Source of the DNA: Fragilaria crotonensis
Lineage: Eukaryota > Bacillariophyta > Fragilariophyceae > Fragilariales > Fragilariaceae
DNA length: 64,000 bases
Direction: 5' to 3'
Assembly: GCA_022925895.1 (NCBI GenBank)
Contig: JAKSYS010000066.1
Location: 1 to 64,000 of the forward strand
The notes beneath the pieces are model-generated. The model saw only the letters and a program-made list of their open reading frames with translations, was not told the origin of the DNA and did not search any database. Shown here piece after piece: positions 25,339 through 36,581 of the stretch. Every line of letters starts with the position of its first letter. The stretch's first letter is position 1. The position numbers and the translations under genes are program-made.

Positions 25339-25759
25339 TCGGTGCGCAGGTTGCTCTAGTGGATTGTTGGTAAAGCAATGATGGGCGATGAAATGGTGTG
25401 AGAAACACGTTCGTCTAGGTCTTGCGTTGCAGTTGCGGGTGATGATGGAACTGCACATTTTTGAGGTCTAAGTCTGAACAATAGGACTCGCCTTCTATTG
25501 CATTTCAAAACGAATTATATAGGTTAACCTCTTTTGGGAACTTTGATCAAGGACTCAATAGGCACCCAACCGCCCTCTATTGCATAATAGGAGTACCGGG
25601 CACGCGAGGTGAATAACGAGGGACGTTGGGTAATCTAATAAAGTGGGTTTTAGACTACGGACCGCAAATGAACATTCATCTACCACTATCAGCATTTGTA
25701 GAGCACCCTTGAGCCCTGCAGTTGTACACTGTAGTAGTACTGTACCTTGGACTGGAGAA
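25339..25759. other. Intergenic, convergent 3' ends
   Basis: About 420 bases between the plus-strand Pol III gene and the minus-strand pyruvate-carrier gene. No gene seen. A CTATTGCAT string occurs twice (about 25495 and 25577), and a GTACTGTAC cluster lies at 25728-25745. Confidence 0.5.
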
Positions 25760-26582
25760 CTATCCTAGTTTCGGATCGATATAATCTGCCTTGATCTTGC
25801 GTCCCAAATGCCATCCAGAGGAGAGAAAGAGTGCGACATTGACCGAACAGAGTGTGTAATTGATGGGAGTAACAAGGAGTGCATATCGGGTGAAGAAGAA
25901 TCCCGTGAGGGTGAGTGCCATGTACTGCGGCAAGGAAATCTTGTCCGTGGGTCGATTAAGTTCCAAAAAACTGGCACCGGAAATCATCCATTTGGACATG
26001 GGGCCCAAAATGTACGGTAAAGGGCCCGGCGTCGGCAGCACGGCAGAAATGGTTCCGAGGTTGGCACCGACGAGCGCCTTGCGGATGTAAGGTCCCGAGA
26101 GGACGGCTGCGCCACCAATGAGTCCGGCGGCGGCGGCGGGAGAGCATGGCTTTGACCTGATCCTCTTGTCCGGTTTCAATCTTGTGGTTGAGACCGCGAC
26201 GCATCTGATTGGATTGTGCAGCAATGTTCGCAATGTGACAGCCGGCAAGGAGCAAGTTTTGTGGTTTTACGATAAAGGCCCATCGGGCAAAGAGAGAGGA
26301 ATAGACGAGAAGGACTCCTGTCATGTTGAGAGATATGACTTCGGGACCCTGCAAGGTTGCATCGTAAATGGCGGCACCGGACATGCCCCATCCGGCAAGG
26401 GCTCCCATTCCTCCCCAGAATTTGGCATCATTCCAGAGTCCAACATTTGGAGCCGCTTCATTCTTGGCATCATTACTGAGGACGCGACGAGTTGTGGTTG
26501 TCGTACAAGTCGTTGCCTTGATTCTGAGGCAGGGGCGTACTGCTGTTGCTGCGAAACGCGATGTCACTCGAAGGCAGTACAT
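25760..26582 (-). CDS. Fused MPC1-MPC2 mitochondrial pyruvate carrier
   Basis: Imports pyruvate across the inner mitochondrial membrane; normally MPC1 and MPC2 are separate proteins that pair. Here an Arg/Thr/Ala-rich presequence (about the first 45 residues) leads into an MPC1-like domain: KFWGGMGALAGWG, GPEVISLNMTGVLLVYSSLF, VKPQNLLLAGCHIANIAAQ. About 60 residues later comes an MPC2-like domain: ILGPMSKWMISGASFLELNR, DKISLPQYMALTLTGFFFTR, TPINYTLCSVNVALFLSSG. The second domain has no ATG or presequence of its own, which favours one fused protein. The frame shifts by one base near 26142, next to a GC-rich (CCG)n stretch; this is probably a base error. The alternative is two overlapping genes. 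Domain assignment is strong; the fusion is inferred. Confidence 0.8.
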
Positions 26583-27254
26583 TTTATGGTACAGTTTGAT
26601 TGTTGTACTTTGTAGGAAGACTTGAGATCAAGAGCAGAAACTGGAGCTGAGGCGATGGAGAAATGATTCCACAATGTTGTTCCACCACAGAAAACAGACC
26701 AATCGAGTTCTGGGAGCTGGGACCAGCTGATGAGCAGATGTAGGGGTGCAGCTTGCAGGTGCTCGTGTGGATTTTTTTTGCTGTTGCCGAATCTTTCAAG
26801 GAGCTTTCCGTTGGAGTGTGGACTGTTGATTGTGGATTCCCTCGATTCACTGTGTTGCAGTTCCAGAAACTGCTACTACAGTACTCCAAGTACAGTACTG
26901 CTACCTTTCAAAGGTACTACAGTATCTCACTCCAGACAGTATTTCATGCACAGGTGGAGTCGTCGTTGTCCACGATTCGGCGCGCCAGAATTTATGACGT
27001 CTGACATCATGTTCGTACTGTAGTACGCTGGCAGACACGTGCACTGGAGTACTGTACACATTCTACGTCACTCAACGTATGCCGACTCTCAATTGTTGAG
27101 ACCTCAAGACCAAAAATTCCGACGAGAGATCTCAAACCCAACTTCAACAGACGACACACATTCACGCACATGTTGAAAGCTCATCGCTCATCTTGCCATT
27201 ATTGAGCATTATCAAACATCAATTGCCAAAAAGAACAGTATCAATACTCGGAAA
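26583..27254. promoter_or_regulatory. Shared divergent promoter region, MPC and carrier genes
   Basis: 672 bases between two head-to-head genes for organelle transporters, so it must contain both promoters. It carries several AGTACTGTAC/GGAGTACTG strings (26876-27055). No clear TATA box or gene was seen. Co-regulation is an inference from arrangement only. Confidence 0.45.
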
Positions 27255-28445
27255 ATGAATACAGCAATCCTATTACTCCTTCTCATTGTGGTTCTGGAAG
27301 TATCTGTAACATTCACAGATGCCTTGGTGGTGTTGCCAGATGCATCGACAATGTCAACTCTGTCATCCACAGCACTGCTAATATCAACATCAATATCGAC
27401 AACAATATCAACATCATCATTACCACCCTTCATCATCCCTCCATTTGTCATTCACACTGCCGCTGGCGCCATTGCTGGAAGCGCCGGCGCCCTGGCAGCC
27501 TATCCCATTGATTACGTCAAATCCCAACTCCAAACAGAACGCGGTCGCGCCGAATATCAAAATGGTTGGGATGCAGCCTTTCGCATTGTCCAACAAGATG
27601 GACCAACAGCACTCTACCGTGGTGCCTGGGTCAATGTTCTCGGCGTGGCACCCGAAAAAACAATCAAGTTGGGGACGAATGCCTATGTTCTCAAGGTATT
27701 GCGACAGGGATTGGTACAGCAACCAGGTGCAGTAGCATCATCTACCAGCACGTTGCCGTTGCCACTAGAACAACAAATACTGGCGGGGGCAATTGCGGGA
27801 ATGATGCAAGTCATTGTGACCAATCCATTGGAAGTTGTCAAGGTCAAAATGCAAACGTCAAGTATGTCTGCCAAGGAAGTCATGCAAGAACTAAACAATC
27901 CATTGGACTTGTACAATGGCGCAGGCGCATGCTTGGTGCGAGATATGGTATTCTCGGCCATTCTCTTTCCACTTTACCAACAACTCAAATTGCTCTTGCT
28001 TCCGATCTTTGCTGCTGGACTGTTGGCACTTGCTGGAGGACCAGCTGCGGCATTGCAGACAGCCGACACGTTTGGCGAGACGGCAGCCTTTTGGGCCGAT
28101 CTCGTGGCCGGAAGTCTAGCAGCAGGACCAGCCGCCATTCTTAGCACACCCGCGGATGTTATCAAGACGAGAATTCAACAAGCCAGACAAGAGAATGAGA
28201 ACCAGATCATGAATGGCGAAACCGTTACCAAGGGAGTTGCCGTCTATCCGTCGTTCCAAGGCAAGGACGCTGGCTTCTTTCAAGTGGGATCGGCCATTGT
28301 GGAACAAGAGGGCATTATGGTGCTTGGCTCTGGCTGGTTGGAGCGAGTCGTAAGAAGTACGCCGCAGTTCGGAGTGACATTGGCCTTGTTTGACGTTTTG
28401 AATGGTCTTGCTTTGGACTATGGATGGCTGGCAGATGGACAATGA
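27255..28445 (+). CDS. Mitochondrial carrier family protein with N-terminal signal-like segment
   Basis: Six-helix solute carrier with three Solcar repeats. Each carries the signature Pro-x-Asp/Glu-x-x-Lys: YPIDYVK (from residue 84), NPLEVVK and TPADVIK. The spacing of LERVVRSTPQFG and similar boxes resembles aspartate/glutamate-type (AGC) carriers, but the substrate cannot be told. Unusually, about 65 residues precede the first helix: a strongly hydrophobic stretch (TAILLLLLIVVLEV) then a Ser/Thr-rich, acid-poor segment. This is like the two-part leader of diatom plastid proteins rather than a mitochondrial presequence, so a plastid-envelope or ER location is possible. Continuous frame, 396 residues. 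Divergent from the pyruvate carrier and convergent with the PPR gene only 94 bases downstream. Confidence 0.88.
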   Translation: MNTAILLLLLIVVLEVSVTFTDALVVLPDASTMSTLSSTALLISTSISTTISTSSLPPFIIPPFVIHTAAGAIAGSAGALAAYPIDYVKSQLQTERGRAEYQNGWDAAFRIVQQDGPTALYRGAWVNVLGVAPEKTIKLGTNAYVLKVLRQGLVQQPGAVASSTSTLPLPLEQQILAGAIAGMMQVIVTNPLEVVKVKMQTSSMSAKEVMQELNNPLDLYNGAGACLVRDMVFSAILFPLYQQLKLLLLPIFAAGLLALAGGPAAALQTADTFGETAAFWADLVAGSLAAGPAAILSTPADVIKTRIQQARQENENQIMNGETVTKGVAVYPSFQGKDAGFFQVGSAIVEQEGIMVLGSGWLERVVRSTPQFGVTLALFDVLNGLALDYGWLADGQ

Positions 28446-28539
28446 CTTCTTCTGAGAAATTTAACTTTTAGAATTTTCAACAATTTTCAACAGAGAGTCA
28501 AGCCACCTCTATTGAGTTAGTCCCTCGCCAGTGATACCC

Positions 28540-31500
28540 TCATTTCGACAATTGCATTACCGTGTCGACATCGTTTTCGACTCCTTCTAGCAGAGATTGC
28601 TGTATTCTCTTCAAGGCATGGTTGGGCGCAAAACTCGAATCGCCTTGCTCATACCGACTATGGACTTCGGCAAGTCTCTCGATCTCTTGCTTGCCGGATC
28701 CACATAGACGATGGGCGTTCATCAACAACGTATACGAAGTCATGTCCGGCTTGCAAGTCTTGTCATTTGTTTCTTCAAATCTCTTCCACATTTCATCTAA
28801 CAAACCATGAGCTCGTGAAAGTCCATCGACTTCCGAAGGTCTCGCAAAATTGGATAGTGCCGTGTTGTAAAAAAAATGTATCAGGCTTGCACACTTTTTT
28901 TCAGCCCTTGACCATCACTCGAACACAGCTCCATGTCCTGTAGCACATTTTCAATCTCCTCGTTCGTACCTGCCTTTGTCCCCAGGGCCTTGATATAAGT
29001 GCCAAGGAGACGAGTACTGGATGCAATTCCCCGATCTTTCATTTCTTGCACCATCGCTTTGGCCATGTCGTACGTATCTTGCCGTTGATGGTTAATGTAC
29101 GCTTGCATCACCGCGGCATACACAGCAGCATCTGGTTTCATAATGCTTGGCCCATGAAGGGCATCCTTGCGTTCGTCCTCTTGATGCCGTTCCCACAAGA
29201 AATTCAAAATGGATGTTGCCTTTTCCACAGCAACATCCGGTGCGGTGACCGCTGTGCTTCTCGCCCACGCATACATGAGGTTGGTGTAATTGATGCGATC
29301 GGGACTTGGAAGGGCAAACGTAGATTTTTCAGCGCCATCGTGATTACGATGATCATGATGATGAGCACGACTCCACAAATCATCCATCCAATTCTGTGCT
29401 TCTTGCGCAGCACTTATACTGCCACTCGGAGGACCGCCGCCGCTCTTGCTCCAACAGGACAAGACCGCATTGTACGTGGTGCGAGTGGGTGTCACGGAGC
29501 GATCTCCTCGAGCAGATCGCTTCACCATTTCGTCGAAAATGCCCAAGGCTCGTTTGGGTGCCTCATCCTCCGCCGCTTGACTGTTGGCCCATGCCAATAT
29601 CACTGTATTGCAAAGATTCGTATCCGGGTTGAGCGCCTTATTGCTGCCATTATCAAACTTGTTCCATTGGTCGCGGAGCAATGCCTCCGCGCGTTCCGCC
29701 CCTTGTCTTGTTTCCAGCGTACTGTAGCTGCCAATCACCTGAGCGTACAGAATCTTGTTAGGATGGAAACCTTCCTCCTGCATGCGTTCCAGCATGGCTT
29801 CCGCCTTGAACGGCCCTTGGGGGTCTCTACAACTGCTCCAGGCCAATATGACGGGGGTGTATGTGAATGAGTTGGGTTTGACACTTTCATCACCAGCCTT
29901 GTAGCGTTCATAGGCTTCGTCCAACAAGGCCTGAGCACGAAATGGTGATTCTATGGTCTTGGCATGAGACCAGGCGTCAATCACAGTGGATACGGTCACA
30001 ATGTTGGGCCGTTGTTTCGTCGCATTCACTCCTCCTCTTGATCGTCCCAATGTACTACCATTACCAGCAGGCGCAGCAGCGGTGCCATGCTCATCATTAT
30101 CACTGATTCTCCATATTTCACGCAAAATCTCCTCCGCTTTTTCCGCCGAACCAGGTTGTTTGCTTTTGGCAAGTGCATTGAGGAGTGAATTGTACGACAC
30201 TGTATCTGGACAAATGGTGGAATCTCCCTCGGCATGACGACGAAGCATGTCATCCAAGATCGACTGTGCCTTTTCCACGGCATCATCGCGTCGACCCTTG
30301 GCATAGGCAGTCATCATGGCATTGCAAACCACGGTATCGGGCTTGACCTTTTTGGTATTGGTCGCTGTATTTGCATGCTTGCCCCGCGTCAATTCGTATC
30401 GTCTCCATAAATCATGATAGAGCGCCTCGGCGCGATCTACAGCATCTGGTTCGCGACTTTTGGTCCACGCACTCATAATGGTAAGGTAGGTGACGCTGTC
30501 CGGTCGTCCAGTACCGACGGCATTGTCCCACATTATATCAAGAACCTCCTGTGCCTTGATCAAACAGTGGCGTTCTTGTGTTTTGGTCAATAATTCCATG
30601 ACCATCATCATGACTTTCCGATCCGGAGCCACACGCCGTGCTCCTTCCTTCTGAAGCTGGTACATCTGCTTGAGCAGTGAGATGATACGATCCGGATCCA
30701 GCGATGCAATGATGTCGGTAGCAGCAGTAGTATGGTTGTTGATCTTGTTTGTCGTTTGTCGAGTGGAGAACGCCTGCAAGACAGAAACAAAGACTGCACT
30801 GTTGGGCATGCATCGCTGATCGCCAGCTCGATACCGAGCAATCAGGTCGTTCAAGACTCGTTCGGATGATTCAATGGCAGCATCTGGATGCCGCCGCCGT
30901 GCACATGCTTGGATGACAAATTGATAGATTTGAGTATTGGGATGGACATGAGATTCACCATGGTCCGTCGTACGTGTCCACATTTCTTGGAGCATGGATT
31001 CCGCCAGGTCCGCAGCTGTCATGGTGGTAGCCTCGTGATGCTGATGATGCTCGTCCTCAGCATCATGATGCCGGTCAAGTATGTGATCATTGGAATGAGA
31101 CAGTTTTTCCAAAACTGCCGAGTATGCGGCCAATGACGGCTTCATATCTGCAGCATTCGAACCGCCAAGTGTCGTCGTGTCGTGTTGTTTCATTTCCTCC
31201 CACAGTTCCAAAACACGACGAGTGGCAGAACGATCACGACTTTCGGCCCAAACTTGCAAGAGTGTTGTATAAATGATTGCGTTTGGTTTCATATCATCCT
31301 TATGGTCTTGTTCTGTTTTGGATAAGGTCCACATGCGATTGACAATGTCATCAGCACGACGCGCCGCTCGTGGATCGTGACGAGTGGCGTGAATGAGGGA
31401 AGTTAATAGGAGTGTCATGGTCACCTTGTTGGGTTTGATCACGTTTTCCGGACGAATCTTGTCGTTTGAAATATCTTGTTGGTAATAATTCCACATTTCT

Positions 31501-32435
31501 TGGACAAGCGCATCGGCAGATTCGTACGCATTGGTTTGTTTGGAATGTGCCCACGCGGCAACGACGTGATTGTAGGTGCGACCATCCGGTCGGCATTTGT
31601 CATTTCCTTGATGAAATCGTCGCCACTGATCTTTAAGAATTAGGTCGGCTCGGGGACCCTTGTTCTGGTAGTCTATCGATCTGGACCATGCCTGGAGAAC
31701 GGAAGAGTAGGATATCGTGGAGGGTCGGACGAAAGAATTCTGTCTGGTTTGCACAAGATCCCACATGTGATTTAGTAATTCTTCTGCTCGTTCCGGTGCA
31801 TTTGGGTTCTTACTGTGAGCGAGACAGTTGAGCAAGGAGTTGTAGGTGACTGTATTTGGTTTGCAACAATCGTATCCGGCGTTGTATAGGTTGGTCATGA
31901 TGGCCACGACTCGTTCGGCATGTTGGACGGCTCGGGAATCTTGTGACCGTGCCCAGGCATTGACAATGCGTGTCATCCAAAACGTTTGGGCGTGAGTTTC
32001 CTGCAATTCGGCTTCAAATTGTCGAGCCTTGGCCTGCATCCCGCGGTCCGTGGAACGGTACATGTCATCGAGAATCATGTCAATAGCTTTGTCAAACGCA
32101 TCGTCGTTGGAGTAGTCAATGTCGTCGTCGCAGTCGTTCATTAAGCCTTTTGTTGTCGTTGACCAAAGAAGAGTGGGGACGTCCTTAATGGTCGGAAGGA
32201 ATGTTGCACGAGAGCTGGAACGACACATTCGGTGCGGTTGTTGCTGAAAATTTACCACTGTCATCGACTTCTTAGTAATCGCAGCATTCCAGCTTACTGG
32301 TACCATCGAGAAACCGTGGGACGGTGTGGATGCTATTGACAGCGCGATGGCGATGCATAGGTACAGTGATCGTGCAGGTACTAACGGATTCCTTGACCGC
32401 GATGCACGTGCTTTTCTTGAAATATTGTAAACCAT
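28540..32435 (-). CDS. Large pentatricopeptide-repeat (PPR) protein, probably plastid-targeted
   Basis: RNA-binding helical repeat protein that should act on organelle transcripts. The first 1184 residues are continuous (32435-28881). Many degenerate 35-40-residue repeats have the pattern P-(D/N)-x-x-(S/T)-Y-x-x-(L/V)-(L/I)-x-A-W-(A/S)-x-S, for example PNTVTYNSLLNCLAHSKNP and PDTVSYNSLLNALAKSKQP. The N-terminus has a basic start, a hydrophobic stretch (LYLCIAIALSIAS) and SHG-FSMVP, an ASAFAP-like cleavage site with Phe, which is the diatom plastid signal. Further PPR sequence continues to 28540 (PDMTSYTLLMNAH) in another frame. The change coincides with two homopolymers, A7 (minus strand, near 28895) and T8 (near 28872). 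One extra base in each would explain the switch, so the true protein is probably about 1300 residues. Confidence 0.9.
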
Positions 32436-33970
32436 GGTTCAGTGGCAGTGTACGATGAGCTCTGTTTCCATATGTTCAAGATCAGATGTGGGAATGTGTC
32501 AATGTATGGACAAGAGAGAGAATTCAACAGTGGCGTGTTCTTTTTAAGATTTCTGTCACTGAAAAATGTTTTGATGGGTGAGATGGTGACATCACAAGGT
32601 GGTTTTTGGTGACTTGAAAAAAATAAATTGAGTTCAAAATATATTGATAGTGAACGGGGACTATTCACCAAATAAAACTATAATCAACATTTATGTTGAT
32701 TATTCATCGTTTATTTTATTATGACGTTTTAAAATAATTACATACATCACTTGTTTTGTTGAGTTAGATCACCATGTGTATTGTGTCTACAATGTTTAAA
32801 TTGATTACTATGACAATGTGAAATTCATAACAAGCTTAAAACTCTGAGTACGTTCACACTAATTTTAAATGTATCACGTACATCATATTTTTGTTGATTT
32901 ATATTGCCATGTAGATTGAGTGGCTGACATGAAAATTGAATACTTTGACAATTTCCATTCAAAACTAGCATTAAACTCTGAGTTCACACACAACTCTGAT
33001 CGAATCAAGTTTGAAACCAGATTGTTGCTCCACCTCTTCTCCTCATCCGAAGTCCACAATACACCACCAATGACAGCAACATTCTTTCTGGCTCAACCCT
33101 TATGGTGCCAGAAGCAAGTCAATCCTTGTTGCCTGCATCTGCATTGTGATGACAGTTGCAGTGTCCTCATTCTCCGAACACCACAATTCTCGAATGTTGG
33201 TGCTTTTGCCATTAGAGGATTGAGGTGTTGTTGTTTTCTTGATCAGTCTTGTCGTTGTTGCTGTTGTGTGTTACACATACATTTTTGTGATTTGAATCCA
33301 GTTCGAGCATCCGCATTTTGAATTCCTGTAGAGATGTACAGAAGTCCTACGAGCACAACCTCTGGTAATTTTTGTTACAATTTCAAACCGGACAGAGCTG
33401 GAATAGTAAATTATTAAATATCAGCCATTCACCGGACCTTCTTATCCTTTTAAGTTAGAAATGACTTTTTATGGTGATATGAAAACACCAACTCAACCTC
33501 TTGGAAAAACGGTTGCTACTGCAGAAACAAATTTATGTTTTTGTTGACTCCAGTAGAAATGAATTTATGGAATCCACCGTGGGTTGACTCCCACAGAAAT
33601 AAACTTATTGGATCCACCGATTTTGTTTACTCCTAAAAAAATAAACTTGTAATAGTTTTATAAGTCATCGATTCTATCACCAACTCAAAAGAAACATTAC
33701 ATTTAATAGGTTAAAATCTTAATATAAAAAATAAATACGTAGATATCACTTTTTAATGTTGAAAATGACCATAATCATAACGATAAACAGTCATTATTGA
33801 CTACAAGTAGATCAACTCACTTTATGCCATGTTGTGATGGAGCTGTGAGAACAGTGGGAGCAAGTGAACCGGACGGCCGGCCAGACATTCTCCCATAGCT
33901 CAAGGATTGAGCTAACAGTAGACTTTACCGGTACAAGTGGTGTATTAATTATTAATTATATAATAATAAA
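32436..33970. other. AT-rich intergenic region
   Basis: No supportable gene. It is noticeably richer in A and T than the flanking genes. A short degenerate tandem repeat lies at 33543-33650, and a CCGGACGGCCGG palindrome plus an AGCTCAAGGATTGAGCT hairpin lie around 33868-33915. Confidence 0.5.
33543..33650 (+). repeat. Short degenerate tandem repeat, three units
   Basis: Three units of about 40 bases share GTTGACTCC, AGAAAT and GGATCCACCG-like blocks, starting near 33543, 33582 and 33624. The third unit is partial and most diverged. Confidence 0.6.
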
Positions 33971-34314
33971 ATAACTCAGATATTGTCTTACTGTATTTTC
34001 AAAAGTAATCGTATATATTTATTTTTTAATCCACGTACTGACGTAGCATTTGCGGTAGAAAAGTACATGGTACAAATTTTTCAGTAGAAATCTACATGAA
34101 AACTTTTTTACACTGTGTCCAGAAATGTATATTGTATAACGTGGTACGAATCGTTGTGTAGAACGGACAACAATTTTATGTACAAGTACTCCGTTAATGC
34201 CATATCCAGTTTGTTCGATCTGTCTAGAAATACTGGAAAATGTATTTTGAATTCCAGATTCCAATGCTAATAAAGTGGTACAAATTTGCAGTAGGAAACT
34301 ACATGTCCAGAATC
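33971..34314 (+). repeat. Dispersed repeat, copy 1
   Basis: The first 293 bases are almost identical to 36130-36421; the similarity then resumes after a 13-base insertion. Inside it, a GGTACAAATTT...CAGTAG...CTACATG block occurs twice (near 34069 and 34277). There are no clear terminal inverted repeats and no coding sequence. It could be a small non-autonomous transposon. Confidence 0.85.
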
Positions 34315-36129
34315 AATAGTACGTAGTACGTACCTGTCGTACTCCGTACTCTAGGTATAGATCTTACCAGACCTCCTCTACCAGGTACCGTCGTGCGACA
34401 TAATGTACTCCGAGTACTGCACTTGAGTACTGGAGAACGCGAGTAGTGGTACATAGTAAATAGTACTCCGAACTCCGAATACTACATGCTCATCGTCGTT
34501 CTGTGCGTGATGGCGTTGCCACCTTCATCGTGTCTTCACCATCGTCGTCTTCGGCCATCACACTGAGCATGCATCAAAAATGCATACTCACTATCGGTAT
34601 CCTCAATGTAGATGAGCAGCGACTGCTGCTTTGCATTCGTCGATCATCAATGGCGATGACGATGGCGATGATGATGACGATAGCGTCATCACGACGCGGA
34701 CGATGCATTTACTTACTGTACTTATTTTTATTGTCAGATTGATACTGTAGCACTCCAGAGCATGTACTGTGTACTGTATAGTTTTGATGTCAGAAATATC
34801 TCGAAATAGTACCCCTAATGTAGAAAAGGGGACTTGTGTGTTATACAACTTTGTTCACACAACACACAAAAAGGGGGTTTTCGTGTGATGTGTGAACAAA
34901 GATGTGTAACTACACAAGCTTAGACCCGGAAATGACTTTGTTTTTACATGTGTATCAGTGGGCAAATTTGCAATACACATGGAAAAATTCTCTGTGTGTC
35001 TGCGTTGTGTGCCTGGTTAAGATGCGGCCTAATACTAATACTAACGAACTCCAAATAGCACGTACTAAGTATATACTTAGTATATACTAAGTACATACTA
35101 ACAACCTATAGTCCGAAACGAGCTAGTACTGAGTACTCCAGTACTTGGTCGTGTAACCAAACATGACAATGATGCACTTGAGCCCGCCGCAGGTGGAAAT
35201 TTTTTGACTTCATAAGGGACTTCATGCTCAACTAGTACAGCATTATCAGGTGATATTTGCTTGTTTCTCAGAGCTCATCATATGGTTGTGTTTGTTGCAA
35301 TTGGAAATGTTATGCAGACATGTTCAATCAGTGGCCATGTCACTGTCAGTATAGCAACAGGTGCAGCAGAAGTGGATGACATCTCCTCAACTAGTCATAG
35401 CCCTTCAGAAGCCAGAACCATGTCAAGCTGAGACTTGAATTGCTTGATTCCATGGTCTGTCTCAAGTGTTGTTTTTGAGTGCAGATCATCATGCTATGTG
35501 CAATACATACTGGTGCATTGCGTAGAAAAACACGTAGAATCTGCACTGTGTACTGGTGTACTGTGATGTACTAACAACGTACCATATTAGTAAACTCCTG
35601 GAAAGTTGGCGTACTTAGTACGTTATACTAACAAAGTTAGTACGTGTTAGTACGACATTGTACTAACAAGGCCATGTACTGGGAAGCCCTGATGGTGTTG
35701 CTCAAAAGTTGGAACCAGATAAAAAAATTGGAATATCTTCGCTTGCAGTGATTTTAAGTTCGTAGTAAAAGTCCAAAATACTGTCACATGTCAAACAAAG
35801 GAAAGAATGCTTCCAGTGCTTTTGAGACCGCAGAAGTAAATGTTGGTAGACAAACAATCCAAGCAACCTCCGAAGCTGTGGTCCAACAGGTAAGGTTTTC
35901 ATTTCTAGCGGGTGCAGCAAAGTCCACATGGTCAAAGTCATTTTCGAGAAAATAATTTGCTCACGAATCAATTTTTTCAATCCTACGACACCGTCCATAC
36001 AAACTACTTTATGCTACAAATTTAGTCGCAATATTTGTAGGGACTTTCCCTACGAACTTCAAAAAACTCCTGTTGTACCGATCGACGTCAATTTGAATGC
36101 CTTGCTTGTTATTATTATATATACCTAAG
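34315..36129. other. Intergenic spacer between repeat copies
   Basis: No gene supported. It contains dense GTAC/GTACTCC strings (34320-34460), an ACACA-rich stretch near 34850-34910, a TATACTTAGTATATACTAAG palindrome near 35070, and more AGTAC/GTACT strings around 35540-35670. Confidence 0.5.
34337..34400 (+). repeat. Short dispersed repeat, copy 1
   Basis: Shares GTACTCCGTAC, AGGTA-AGATC and ACCAGACCTCCTCTACC blocks, in the same order, with 38081-38136, followed in both by a CCGTCGTGC box. Confidence 0.7.
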
Positions 36130-36455
36130 ATAACTCAGATATTGTCGTACTGTATTTTCAAAAGTAATCGTATATATTTATTTTTTAATCCACGTACTGA
36201 CGTAGCATTTGCGGTAGAAAAGTACATGGTACAAATTTTTCAGTAGAAATCTACATGAAAACTTTTTTACACTGTGTCCAGAAATGTATATTGTATAACG
36301 TGGTACGAATCGTTGTGTAGAACGGACAACAATTTTATGTACAAGTACTCCGTTAATGCCATATCCAGTTTGTTCGATCTGTCTAGAAATACTGGAAAAT
36401 GTATTTTGAATTCCAGATTCCATGGTACAAATTTTGCAGTAGAAAACTACATGTC
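36130..36455 (+). repeat. Dispersed repeat, copy 2
   Basis: Near-perfect direct copy of 33971-34314, about 2.2 kb away and in the same orientation. It lacks the 13-base insertion of copy 1 near the end. High identity implies recent duplication or gene conversion. Confidence 0.85.
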
Positions 36456-36492
36456 CAATGTCCAGAGTCGGTGTCATTAGTTACAGTGTAAA

Positions 36493-36581
36493 AAATGCAC
36501 ACAGTACTGCCGTGATAGTAGGCCTCAAAGCACAGTAATTAGAAACAGTTCCGTGGACAGTACGGACCACCGAGACTGGGG
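36493..36581 (+). repeat. Partial unit of the 0.6-kb tandem duplication
   Basis: Matches the part of the downstream units running from AATGCACACAGTACTGC to GGGGATGTTGGGG, with a short difference near 36570. Confidence 0.7.

Noticed and set aside
33868-33915. tRNA or structured RNA gene around the CCGGACGGCCGG palindrome
   Set aside because: No cloverleaf could be drawn and no T-loop sequence is present; only small hairpins are visible.
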